Notes under the pieces: generated by a model
What the model was told of the DNA's origin: nothing
Database searches by the model: none
The model's input: only the letters and a program-made list of their open reading frames with translations
Program-made: the position numbers and the translations under genes
NCBI RefSeq assembly: GCF_021390435.2
Contig: NZ_JAJVCN010000003.1
Coordinates: 62,001 to 126,000 of the forward strand
Direction: 5' to 3'
Length of the DNA stretch: 64,000 nucleotides
DNA from: Kibdelosporangium philippinense
GTDB taxonomy: Bacteria; Actinomycetota; Actinomycetes; Mycobacteriales; Pseudonocardiaceae
Part shown: positions 8,586 through 16,627 of the stretch, in pieces
Layout of the letters: each line of letters starts with the position of its first letter
How positions within the stretch are numbered: the first letter of the stretch is position 1

Positions 8586-9235
8586 GACAGCTAGCCCTCT
8601 CGTGTGCCGAAGTGACCAGTGAACCGACGCACCGACCGCTTCTGACTTAGACGGTTACCACTCCCGATAAGGACACGTAGCGGCATGGAATCCGCCCCCT
8701 GCAACAGGATCCACCCAAACAGACCGGACAACCGACCCAAACCCCTTGCCACAAAAGGCCTCACACCGCCCGATCATGGCGGGGGCGGACCTGGACCACA
8801 TCTGCTCAGTCGTTGCTCCTCGGCACCACCAGCGGATCGTTCCTGATCACACAAACAACTCACGAAGCCCTCCACAAGGAAGTAGGTCGTCTCCGTAGCC
8901 TCTCGCCAGAACAGGGGCCCGCCTCGAAAACGCGGTCGATTCATCGCCTTGCCACTGAGCCCCAACTGCGGCACAGCAGAACCAACCCATGTCTCGTCAC
9001 TCATTGATCTCTCCCATCACCAACAAATCGCCTCGCAACACACAAGCTGCTCATCACTCCCCTCCACGAAGAAGTACGGCTTGCACCCATACCCCTTGTC
9101 CGGGGCACGGCCCCGCCTCGAAAGCCATACATCGCAACCTGCCCACTGTCGTTCAGCCTGCCGACGGACAAAGCGGTGTCTCGCCATCCTTTGTGCCCCA
9201 ATACCGCTAGCGGATCGCCGACTCATGTGAGCCGT
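8586..9235. other. 650-base spacer without convincing gene
   Basis: Lies between the hypothetical gene and the sensor kinase. Short minus-strand frames exist but have poor codon bias and change frame relative to one another. The right half holds two diverged copies of one segment (see repeat at 8850-9185). No tRNA-like fold, terminator with T-run or transposase fragment was recognised. Confidence 0.5.
8850..9185. repeat. Two imperfect direct copies of a segment of about 130 bp
   Basis: The segments near 8850-8990 and 9040-9180 align at roughly 70 percent by eye. Anchors in both copies (plus strand) are CACACAA near the left end, CTCCAC followed by GAAGTA, and GCCCCGCCTCGAAA-like blocks (CCCGCCTCGAAA in both). 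Read on the minus strand they give related peptide pieces (YFLVEG versus YFFVEG) but in frames broken relative to an upstream FRGG. This suggests a duplicated and decayed coding or structured element. Confidence 0.5.
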
Positions 9236-10414
9236 TCATGACGTCGCTCTGTAAGGAAGTGTTGCGGAGACACGGAATCCGCCACTCGGACGTGGTCCTG
9301 CTTCGAAGGTTCCGTTGTACATCGTCACTCTTTCTCTGATTCCGATCAGGCCATGACCAGGCTGACGGCCTGAGATGTTGCCGCCGGATCCATCGTCAGC
9401 CACCTCGATCCGCACCTGACTTTCGTTGTTCTCCACCACGACTCGGCACACCGTCGGTGCCGCGTGTTTCACCACATTGGTCAATGCCTCCTGCACGATT
9501 CGGTACACCGACAGCCCAATACCCTCCGGTAATCGGTCCACGCCTCGGGTCTCCATAGTGACCCGCACGCCTGCCAGCGCGGCTCGATCGGCGAGTTCCA
9601 CTAAGTCACGGGTCTGCGGCGTTGGAGCGAGGTCGACCGGAGAGCCGTCGGTCCGCAGCACTCCCAACATGTGTCGCAACTCCGTCAACGCGCTTCGCCC
9701 TGCTGACTCGATGAGGTCAAACGCCTCTCGCGCCTGGACTGGCTGGACGTTGTGCAAATGGTTGGTGAATCCGGCCTTCACTACGATCAGACCCATACTG
9801 TGCGCGACAACGTCATGCAGTTCACGCGCGATACGCAGCCGCTCCTCGGTCACTGCTCGATCGGTCGACCGTGCCAGATACGCGCGCCGATCACGGATCG
9901 CCCGGCCCACTGTCCAGGTAGTGCCCATGATCGCGAGGCCGACCAGTAACTGGCCCGCAGTCGACCCCCGCACACCGACCGGGCTGATGAGCAAGACCAT
10001 CAGCAGGCCGAGGCTGCTGAGCAGGCCGAGTGGCAAGGTCGGTTCCCATCGAGGTCTCCGCTCTGTCAGGGCGAGTATGTACACCGCGGCCGCTGGGGCC
10101 ACGTAGGGCATGTCGGTCAGATTCAGCAGAACTGACAGTGTTGATAGGGCGAGGACGATCCCGAACACCGGCCGCGGCCAGCGGCGGCGCACCGCTATCG
10201 GCAGGATGCTGCCCGCCACGATGACCGCGGCGAGCCACTCCGGCGCAGGCGTCGCGACGCCGCGCAGCAGGCACGAGAACACGGCCAGCAGCGCGAAGGC
10301 GAATGCGAAAGCGCTGTCGCACAAGTACTGTTGCGCTTTTGTCGTCCCGCCGAACTGGAAGGGTCGAGGTTCGTTTTCGTCCACGCCTTCGACGCTAGCG
10401 TGGGGGTCCGACAT
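9236..10414 (-). CDS. Sensor histidine kinase, HisKA_3 (DesK/NarX-like)
   Basis: 392 residues from ATG 10414 (MSDPHASVEG). An upstream in-frame extension to 10522 is rejected because it would cross the palindrome and the start of the divergent ABC gene. Four to five membrane segments lie between about residues 33 and 170. The H-box ARELHDVVAHSMG carries phospho-acceptor His200. The HATPase domain has the N-box (VQEALTNVVKHA), G1 (VADDGSGG) and G2 (GHGLIGIRERV). This membrane sensor phosphorylates a NarL-type regulator, most plausibly the one at 7253-7921. It is divergent from an ABC exporter, a layout common for antibiotic or envelope-stress detoxification modules. Confidence 0.95.
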   Translation of the reverse strand: MSDPHASVEGVDENEPRPFQFGGTTKAQQYLCDSAFAFAFALLAVFSCLLRGVATPAPEWLAAVIVAGSILPIAVRRRWPRPVFGIVLALSTLSVLLNLTDMPYVAPAAAVYILALTERRPRWEPTLPLGLLSSLGLLMVLLISPVGVRGSTAGQLLVGLAIMGTTWTVGRAIRDRRAYLARSTDRAVTEERLRIARELHDVVAHSMGLIVVKAGFTNHLHNVQPVQAREAFDLIESAGRSALTELRHMLGVLRTDGSPVDLAPTPQTRDLVELADRAALAGVRVTMETRGVDRLPEGIGLSVYRIVQEALTNVVKHAAPTVCRVVVENNESQVRIEVADDGSGGNISGRQPGHGLIGIRERVTMYNGTFEAGPRPSGGFRVSATLPYRATS

Positions 10415-10420
10415 CTCGCC

Positions 10421-10461
10421 TCTGTCTGGAGATAGAGATCGCGGTTCTATCTCCAGACAGA
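10421..10461. promoter_or_regulatory. Perfect 16-bp inverted repeat between kinase and ABC exporter (putative operator)
   Basis: Left arm TCTGTCTGGAGATAGA (10421-10436), 9-base spacer, right arm TCTATCTCCAGACAGA (10446-10461). It fills most of the intergenic space between the divergent kinase (start 10414) and ABC ATPase (start near 10497). There is no T-run, so it is not a terminator; the position between divergent starts fits a dimeric regulator site controlling both directions. The response regulator at 7253-7921 is the natural candidate (inference). Confidence 0.75.
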
Positions 10462-10496
10462 TGCGCCGACCAGCCCGGATGCGGCAGCGTGGAGTC

Positions 10497-11402
10497 GTGA
10501 TCGAAACGACGCACCTCACCAAGCGCTACGGCGCCACCGCGGCGGTGGAAAACCTGTCGCTGCAAGTAAATCCCGGCTGTGTCACCGGTTTCCTGGGCCC
10601 GAACGGGGCAGGGAAGTCCACCACCATGAGAATGGTGTTGTGCCTCGCCGCGCCCACCTCGGGCGAGGCGTTGGTGCAGGGCCGCCGATATGACCAGTTG
10701 CGTTTCCCCATGCATGAAGTCGGAGCGTTGCTCGACGCCAACGCTGTCCAAGGTGGACGAACAGCATTCGACCACCTCCGTTGTCTCGCCAGGACGAACC
10801 GCATACATGACACCCGCGTGGTGTCCGTCATGGAACAGGTTGGCCTCGCAGGCGTCGCCACACGAAGGATCGGCGGGTTCTCGTTGGGGATGAGACAGCG
10901 GCTCGGCATCGCCGCAGCTCTTCTGGGTGATCCTGGCGTGCTGATATTCGACGAACCGGTCAACGGACTGGATCCGGACGGCGTCCGCTGGATCCGCGGC
11001 CTGACCAGATCGTTGGCTGCCGAAGGCCGCACTGTTCTTATCTCGAGTCACCTGATGAGTGAGATGGAGCAGACGGCCGACCGGTTACTGATCATCGGCC
11101 GTGGTCGGCTGATCAGCGACACCACAGTCCGTGACCTGCTCAGGCAGTTCGACCGAGGTGTGCTGGTTCGTTCCCCTCAGCCAGCCGAGCTGGCTTCGAT
11201 ACTCATGGCATCAGGTGCCACAGTGGACAGTGAGCTGGGTGGCCTGTTGGTGAAAGGACTGGCAGTGGCCGACATCGGCAATATGGTCGCGCGGCACGGA
11301 ATCACCGTTCACGAAGTGACTCCACGCAACGCGTCCCTCGAGGAAGCTTATTTGGCGCTGACCTCGGACAGCGTCAACTACCGTACAGGTGACCAGCGAT
11401 GA
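10497..11402 (+). CDS. ABC transporter ATP-binding protein (drug/peptide exporter type)
   Basis: About 301 residues from GTG 10497 (GGAG just before it; ATG 10479 and ATG 10461 are alternatives, the latter starting inside the palindrome). Walker A is GPNGAGKST (34-42), the signature is FSLGMRQRLG (128-137), Walker B is VLIFDEP (148-154) with the following D-loop NGLDP, and the switch His is in SSH (185). The fold matches CcmA/BcrA-type ATPases of ABC-2 exporters. The stop overlaps the permease start by 4 bases. It powers the exporter with the next gene; the kinase and regulator nearby suggest induction by the exported compound. Confidence 0.95.
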   Translation: MIETTHLTKRYGATAAVENLSLQVNPGCVTGFLGPNGAGKSTTMRMVLCLAAPTSGEALVQGRRYDQLRFPMHEVGALLDANAVQGGRTAFDHLRCLARTNRIHDTRVVSVMEQVGLAGVATRRIGGFSLGMRQRLGIAAALLGDPGVLIFDEPVNGLDPDGVRWIRGLTRSLAAEGRTVLISSHLMSEMEQTADRLLIIGRGRLISDTTVRDLLRQFDRGVLVRSPQPAELASILMASGATVDSELGGLLVKGLAVADIGNMVARHGITVHEVTPRNASLEEAYLALTSDSVNYRTGDQR

Positions 11403-12118
11403 GAGATGTGCTTTCGGCCGAGTGGCTGAAGATCCGCACTAGTCGATCGACCCGGTTCGTACTGCTCGCGGTGATCGCGATCGCGCTGCTCGGGGCACTG
11501 TTGGCGTATGCATGGGGTCAGACATGGGAAGCCATGTCGCTGGAAAGCCGGGGACGTCTCTCGGACGCCTCGATCGAGGACACCACGGCACCCTTCCTGC
11601 ACTTCTGTCTCGCAGTGCTCGGTGTTCTGATCGTGACGGGCGAGTACGCGACGGGCGCGATACACACGAGCTTGACGGTCGCACCAAGGCGACTGTCCGT
11701 GCTGGCGTCGAAAGCAGTTGTGGTCGGTGTGCTCGCGTTGCTGTCCGGTCTCCTCGTCACATTCTCGACGTACCTGGTGAGCAAGGACATCCTTGCTAGA
11801 AGGGGGTTTCCTGGATATGCAACGCCCTTCGCAGAGGAGTTACCCAGCTTGGTCCGGGCCAGCGTGGTGGTAATGGTGGTCGCCATTGTCGGTTTGGGAC
11901 TCGGCGTAGTGCTCCGCTCGACAGCGGGCGCGTTGTCCGCGATCGCCGCACTGGTGTTCATCTTGCCGGTCCTGGTCGGCTTCTTGCCTGCCCCGTGGGA
12001 CGACCGGATAGGTCAGCTGATGCTGCCGAACATGAACCACCCGTTGGTCGTGATCGGCTACGTCGGCGCGGCTTGTGGTGGCGCGGCCGTCGCGATACTC
12101 CGGCGGGATGTGCCCTGA
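11399..12118 (+). CDS. ABC-2 type transporter permease
   Basis: 239 residues, six hydrophobic segments (about 20-38, 63-80, 99-120, 141-160, 170-190, 215-232), the usual ABC-2 permease layout. It starts in a 4-base overlap with its ATPase, so the two form one operon. The N-terminus MRDVLSAEWLKIRTSRSTRF is the typical cytoplasmic helix of this family. It is convergent with the small membrane protein gene only 4 bases away, leaving no room for a dedicated terminator. Confidence 0.9.
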   Translation: MRDVLSAEWLKIRTSRSTRFVLLAVIAIALLGALLAYAWGQTWEAMSLESRGRLSDASIEDTTAPFLHFCLAVLGVLIVTGEYATGAIHTSLTVAPRRLSVLASKAVVVGVLALLSGLLVTFSTYLVSKDILARRGFPGYATPFAEELPSLVRASVVVMVVAIVGLGLGVVLRSTAGALSAIAALVFILPVLVGFLPAPWDDRIGQLMLPNMNHPLVVIGYVGAACGGAAVAILRRDVP

Positions 12119-12122
12119 TTAC

Positions 12123-12602
12123 CTACCGCATTGCCTGACCAACAGCAGGAAGGAGCACGACTATCTCCGCAAGCAGCCAGAGAACAAGCGACAAGGTCAG
12201 AGCGGCGATGAACGCACCGCCACCATCCACGAGGACCTTGACGATCGCGTAGACGTGGTACAGGACCACGACGGCGCCCAGGATCGCGGTGAGCCACCGG
12301 GCGAACGCCAGCCTGGCCGCGAGCAGGATCGCCAACAAAACGAAGGTGCAGCCGACCGAGATCCCCATGGAGATGCCGAAATCGACGTTGCCGGTGAGGT
12401 CCTCGGAGAACATCATCCCTGGCACAGCCAGGACCGCTTCAATGCTTCTCGTTGAGCCGTCCCAGGAAATGATCGAGACCACAAGGGAGATCACCGCGCA
12501 CGCAGCAAACAACGCCGCCGAGACATAAGCGGGAGCCGTGCTCGGGCGTGCCGCGTATCCGCCATAGGGCGGCTGCGGCCAACCAGGACCTAGATAGCTC
12601 AT
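12123..12602 (-). CDS. Small multi-pass membrane protein, unknown
   Basis: 159 residues from ATG 12602 (MSYLGPGWPQPPYGGY); an in-frame TTG at 12650 is less likely. The first 25 residues are Pro/Gly/Tyr-rich and cytoplasmic-looking, followed by four hydrophobic segments (about 27-47, 76-97, 103-124, 132-152). Such proline-rich four-helix proteins are frequent in actinobacteria with no known role. It is convergent with the ABC permease. No function is assigned. Confidence 0.6.
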   Translation of the reverse strand: MSYLGPGWPQPPYGGYAARPSTAPAYVSAALFAACAVISLVVSIISWDGSTRSIEAVLAVPGMMFSEDLTGNVDFGISMGISVGCTFVLLAILLAARLAFARWLTAILGAVVVLYHVYAIVKVLVDGGGAFIAALTLSLVLWLLAEIVVLLPAVGQAMR

Positions 12603-12698
12603 GGCAGGGAGTATTGACGATGAGACCACACAGGACAGCACGAACGACAAGATCCGGAGATATGGCTGGCCTGCAGGGCCGCGCCCCGCCCGGTGCGA

Positions 12699-14045
12699 TC
12701 AGTCGGTCAGGAACGACGGCAGCGGCCGAATGTCGTTCTCGGGCACCCAGCGGCCGTCCTCAAGCCGGTAGTTCAGCGCCGGGCCCTCGGTCACCAATGT
12801 CCTCAGTGCGTTGACAAGCCGGTCCACGTGTTCGATGGTGCTGCCAAGGCCGAGGCTGGCCCGCAGGGCACGCTGCTCTGTCGAGCCGACTTTGCCCAGC
12901 AGCCGACGAGTCGCGATGTGTGCGCAGAACGCGCCGTCTCGCACGCCGATGCCGTACTCGGCGGACAATGCGGCCGCGATCAGGCCTGCGTCATGGCCAG
13001 CGATCGTGAAGCTGACCACGCCGACGCGCGGACCGTCGAAGATGCTGAGCTCGGACAGGCCTGGGACGTCACGCAAGCCCTTACGCAGCCGGTGCAGCAG
13101 GGCGAGTTCGTGGGCTTCGATGTCGGCCCACTGCGCGGAGATCGTCTTGCACGCCACCGCAAGGGCGTGCACGCCGACGACGTTCGGGGACCCGGCCTCA
13201 TGCCGCTCAGGCACAGCTGACCAGGCGACGCCAAGGCGGTCACCCCAGCTCACCACCTGCTTGGTGGCTCCGCCGCCAGCCAGGTACGGCTCCGCCGCCT
13301 GCAACCAGTCGGCGCGGCCGATGAGAACACCGGCGCCGAAGGGGGCGTACAGCTTGTGTCCTGACAGCACGACGTAGTCGACGTTCCACGACTTGATGTC
13401 GATCGGGCGGTGCGGCGCCAACTGAGCCGCGTCCAACGCGACTCGCGCGCCGTGGCGCCGGGCGACCTCGGCGAGTTCCTCGACCGGCCAAAGCTCACCG
13501 GTCACATTGGAGGCCCCGGTGATCACCACAAGACGTGGACCTGTTGGCGCTGCTGCCAATGCGTTGTCCAAGGCGATAACGGCGTCGCCTGCCGACGGCG
13601 GAGTCTGGACGCGGCGCACCGAAGGTCCCCGCCACGGCAGCAAAGCGGCGTGGTGCTCGGTGTCGAACAGCACCACTGACGTCGCCTTGGGCAACGATCG
13701 AGCGAGGAGGTTCAGGGAATCCGTGGAGTTACGAGTGAAGACCACAGTGTCGCGGGTGCGTGCACCGACGAACTCACGCAGAACGTCACGGGCACGCTCG
13801 TAGACCTTGGTGGAGACCTGGGAGGCGAAACCCGCGCCGCGGTGGACGCTGGCGTACCAGGGCAGCAGTTCGTCGACGGCATCCTGCACGCTGCGCAGAC
13901 AGGGTGCACTCGCCGCATGGTCGAGGTTGGCGTACTGGATCTGCTCACCGGTGGCGAGGGGGACAGTCAGCGTGTCGCTGACGACCGGCGGCACCTGGGC
14001 GTGGTCCTGAGCGAACTGGCGTTGGCTGGGCAGTGCGAGCGTCAT
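12699..14045 (-). CDS. Class V aminotransferase, cysteine desulfurase-like, under SAM-IV riboswitch
   Basis: PLP enzyme, 448 residues. Residues 36-50 (IQYANLDHAASAPCL) match the N-terminal substrate region of the SufS/CsdA group. The PLP-binding lysine is Lys231 in VVLSGHKLYAPFGAG, and the PLP-contacting Asp is in RVALDAAQLAPH (Asp205). Cys374 in DGAFCAH occupies the place of the mobile catalytic cysteine of SufS-type desulfurases. A GGAGGAG ribosome site 7 bases before the ATG and a SAM-IV aptamer upstream show translation is shut off when S-adenosylmethionine is high. That links the enzyme to sulfur amino-acid metabolism, for example sulfur release from cysteine or a related lyase step (inference). 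No suf genes adjoin it. Confidence 0.88.
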   Translation of the reverse strand: MTLALPSQRQFAQDHAQVPPVVSDTLTVPLATGEQIQYANLDHAASAPCLRSVQDAVDELLPWYASVHRGAGFASQVSTKVYERARDVLREFVGARTRDTVVFTRNSTDSLNLLARSLPKATSVVLFDTEHHAALLPWRGPSVRRVQTPPSAGDAVIALDNALAAAPTGPRLVVITGASNVTGELWPVEELAEVARRHGARVALDAAQLAPHRPIDIKSWNVDYVVLSGHKLYAPFGAGVLIGRADWLQAAEPYLAGGGATKQVVSWGDRLGVAWSAVPERHEAGSPNVVGVHALAVACKTISAQWADIEAHELALLHRLRKGLRDVPGLSELSIFDGPRVGVVSFTIAGHDAGLIAAALSAEYGIGVRDGAFCAHIATRRLLGKVGSTEQRALRASLGLGSTIEHVDRLVNALRTLVTEGPALNYRLEDGRWVPENDIRPLPSFLTD

Positions 14046-14052
14046 TTCTCGG

Positions 14053-14081
14053 CTCCTCCGGGCCTAGGGGACCCAGGAGGG
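14053..14081 (-). promoter_or_regulatory. Ribosome binding site with potential anti-SD partner below the riboswitch
   Basis: Minus strand: GGACCC-TCCT-GGGTCC hairpin (about 14066-14081) is followed by GGAGGAG (14059-14053) and ATG at 14045. The CCTCC in the hairpin can alternatively pair with GGAGG, which would hide the ribosome site. This gives a plausible expression platform for translational control by the SAM-IV aptamer. Confidence 0.5.
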
Positions 14082-14196
14082 TCCGCGCTTGCCCTGCCAC
14101 GGTTTGTGGCGGGCCTGGTCCTCACCCGGGGCACCCCACCGCGGTAGGAGGGTTGCCGGCCAGCAAGCCGGGGCTTCGCGCTGGCACTCATGACCT
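14082..14196 (-). promoter_or_regulatory. SAM-IV riboswitch (S-adenosylmethionine aptamer)
   Basis: On the minus strand from 14195 the leader reads GGTCATGAGTGCCAGCG, then GCCCCGGCTTGCTGGC, CGGCAACCCTCC, CGCGGTGGGGTGCC and CCGGGTGAGGACCAGG. These are the conserved blocks of the SAM-IV class described in actinobacteria, including the P1 pairing GGTC/GACC. A further hairpin (GCCCGCCAC/GTGGCAGGGC) completes the pseudoknot region. It sits 40 bases before the start of the aminotransferase gene. Confidence 0.9.
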
Positions 14197-14688
14197 TCGT
14201 TTCGAACAGTAGCGGAAGGAGACCGTTTGACGCGACCACCCGACGGCCTAAATGTGCCGTATGCCACAACTCACGCAGCGCACTCACGTTGCTCCACCCG
14301 GGCGACGGACTACCTGAAACCCCAGGTGATAGCCAACTTTTGCCGAGAACGGTTCCGAGCCTGCGAGACCGGGAGTTTCGAGAGATGAATGCTGGCGCTC
14401 CCCACAGAAGCCGTCACCAGCCGACGACCGAGGACTGACTGTCACCGGCCAGGCTTGACTAGATGGACCGAATCGCAGGGCTTGAACTCGCGGGTCGAAC
14501 CGCAGATGTGATCGGAGGCCACCGTGACAGGCTTGGCTGGCATAAACCGGTCACGGGCTTATCCATCGGAAGCGCGCCGCAGGCATGGTTGATCGCTTCA
14601 ACCGCTGGTTCGGTTGCGGCTCGGCTGGCTGGGCTTCGCAGGCGTGGCTGGTAGTTGCTGTGGTCGAGGGGCTTGGTTGGGTCGCTGG
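14197..14688. other. 490-base spacer: leader promoter region and G/T-rich repeats
   Basis: Holds the promoter side of the SAM-IV leader (14197-14300) and, close to the antiporter stop, a low-complexity stretch of GGCTGG/GGCTTGG words (about 14590-14690). Short frames have no recognisable product. A lone imperfect hairpin (CTGAAACCCCAGGTGATAG region) has no T-run. Confidence 0.4.
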
Positions 14689-16167
14689 TTAGTCGCCGTG
14701 CTCGCCGCGCCAGCGGGCGTAGCGGCCGGCCCGGTCGAGGGCGCGGATGCGGCGTTCCGTCGCGTCGCGGGCTTGCTGCGTGGCCACGATCAGGATTTGG
14801 TCGTGGACTTGCAGGCGGGTGGTTGGGGCTGGGGTGAAAGCGTCGCCTTCACGGGTGACCAAGCTGACCGTTGCTCCTGGCGGTAGCCGGAGTTCAGTCA
14901 GGTAGATGCCGTGCAGCCTGGAGCCGTCCGGGATCTTGACCTGGAGTAGCTCGGCTCCCAGCTCGTCCAGGGGTGCGGCGTCGACCTCCACCTGCTCGGA
15001 CCGTGCGCCTTTGGCGAGGCCGAGCAACCGGGCGACAAAAGGCAGGGTGCCGCCTTGGACCAGGGTCAGCACGATTACGAGCACGAAGACCGCGTCGACC
15101 AGGTCTCTGGCACCGGGCAGGTTTTCGCTGAGCGGGATCATCGCGAGGACGATCGGTACCGCACCGCGTAGCCCTGCCCACGACAGGAAGAGCTGATCTC
15201 GCCATGGGACGCGGAAGGGTAGGACAGACAGCAGGACAGACAAAGGTCGGGCCAGCAACAGCAGGACTGCCGCGGCGACAAGGCCGGGCACAACCGATGC
15301 GAGCAGACGGGAGGGTGAGGCGAACAGGCCGAGTAAAACGAACAGGCCGATCTGGGACAGCCAGCCCAGGCCTTCAGCGAAAGACAGCGTGTCGGCGCGG
15401 TGTGGGAGCTTGGAGTTGCCGAGGACCAGGCCCGCGACGTAGGTCGCCAGCAGGCCGGAGGCGTGGGCCAGTTGACCGGTTGAGAAGGCGGCCACGCATA
15501 CGGCGACTGTGGCTAACGGGTAGAGGCCGGTGGCGGGCAATGCGACCCGGCGCAGACCTACCGCTCCCAGCCAGCCGAGGCCTAGGCCGATCAACGCGCC
15601 CGCTGCCAGTTCGTACACGGCAAGCAGGGGGAACATCCAGTCGATCGTGGTGGCGGTCGACAGCAGCACCACGGCTATGTAGGACGGGGCGTCGTTCAGG
15701 CCGGATTCAAGCTCGAGTGAGCCGACCAGACGTTTGCTGACGCCCAGGCCACGCAGAACGCTGAAGACCGCGGCAGCGTCGGTTGATGCCAGCACCGATC
15801 CCCACAGTGCGGCCTGTTTCCAGTCAAGGCCGAGGATGTAGTGCAAACACGTCGCGGTCACGCCGATACTGACTGCTACGGCCACAGTGGACAATGCGAT
15901 GCCGATTCCGACGGATGGTCGGACCTCTGTCCAGCGGGTCGTGAGGCCACCCTCGGTCAGGATCAGCACCAGCGCCGCGAGGCCCAATGCCTGGGTGAGC
16001 TGGGCGTCGTCGAAGCGGATGCCGATCCCCGCCTCGCCGATCGCGACCCCGATGCCCAGGTACAGCAACAGCGACGGGAGGCCAAGCCGGACCGACACCC
16101 GGACCGCGAGCACGGCCACGAGCACCACGGCGGCCCCGATCCCCAGGGCGAGGGTCAGCCCGTTCAC
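14689..16167 (-). CDS. CPA1-type cation/proton antiporter with TrkA-C domain (NhaP2/CvrA-like)
   Basis: 492 residues. Residues 1-380 make about 12 membrane segments of the Na+/H+ exchanger fold, with the conserved acidic core SLELESGLNDAPSY (ion-binding Asp in GLND) and LSWAGLRGAVPIVLAM. Residues 405-475 form a TrkA-C (RCK-C) domain: LDELGAELLQVKIPDGSRLHGIYLTELRLPPGATVSLVTREG. The combination is that of the potassium/proton antiporter NhaP2 (CvrA). It exports K+ (or Na+) in exchange for protons and helps set cell volume and pH. It is a single gene 21 bases beyond the DUF167 gene. Confidence 0.93.
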   Translation of the reverse strand: MNGLTLALGIGAAVVLVAVLAVRVSVRLGLPSLLLYLGIGVAIGEAGIGIRFDDAQLTQALGLAALVLILTEGGLTTRWTEVRPSVGIGIALSTVAVAVSIGVTATCLHYILGLDWKQAALWGSVLASTDAAAVFSVLRGLGVSKRLVGSLELESGLNDAPSYIAVVLLSTATTIDWMFPLLAVYELAAGALIGLGLGWLGAVGLRRVALPATGLYPLATVAVCVAAFSTGQLAHASGLLATYVAGLVLGNSKLPHRADTLSFAEGLGWLSQIGLFVLLGLFASPSRLLASVVPGLVAAAVLLLLARPLSVLLSVLPFRVPWRDQLFLSWAGLRGAVPIVLAMIPLSENLPGARDLVDAVFVLVIVLTLVQGGTLPFVARLLGLAKGARSEQVEVDAAPLDELGAELLQVKIPDGSRLHGIYLTELRLPPGATVSLVTREGDAFTPAPTTRLQVHDQILIVATQQARDATERRIRALDRAGRYARWRGEHGD

Positions 16168-16188
16168 GCCAGCATTGTCTCATCTGTC

Positions 16189-16473
16189 CTAAGTGCTCTC
16201 GGCCAGCAGCGTGTTGAGCCGTTCGGCCGCATCAGTTGGTGCGGGCGACAGCTCGACAACCTTGTCGCGACCACGCTCACCCGCCACAAGAGACACAGCC
16301 GCCTTGCGCACACCGAAAGCCTTGGCCAGCACGACACGCAGCTGCTCGTTCGCCTTCCCTTCCACGGCAGGTGCCGCAACCGCAACAATGAGCGCGTTTT
16401 CGCCCCATCGGCCGCCGACCCGATCCTTACGCGCACCGGGTTTCACCCGGACAGCAAAGCGAAAATCCACCAC
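16189..16473 (-). CDS. DUF167 (YggU) family protein
   Basis: About 94 residues from GTG 16473 (or the next GTG); a longer frame to 16539 lacks family similarity. The sequence FRFAVRVKPGARKDRVGG, then ALIVAVAAPAVEGKANEQL and FGV-KAAVSLVAGERGRDKVVEL are the family hallmarks. Function is unknown; the family is small, cytoplasmic and near universal. The upstream region is where the IS256 element landed, about 145 bases before the start, which could have separated it from its promoter. Confidence 0.88.
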   Translation of the reverse strand: MVDFRFAVRVKPGARKDRVGGRWGENALIVAVAAPAVEGKANEQLRVVLAKAFGVRKAAVSLVAGERGRDKVVELSPAPTDAAERLNTLLAEST

Positions 16474-16627
16474 CCGATTATCCGGGAGCTGTCGAACACG
16501 GTGTGAAACTGACGATGGACTACCCGAAAAAGTCGGCACTATGCACAGTGATCACTGTCGAACATCGCCTGCAAGGCAAGCGCACGCTGAGGTTGGGATT
16601 AGGCATGGCCTATGTGGTTCTGTTGGC

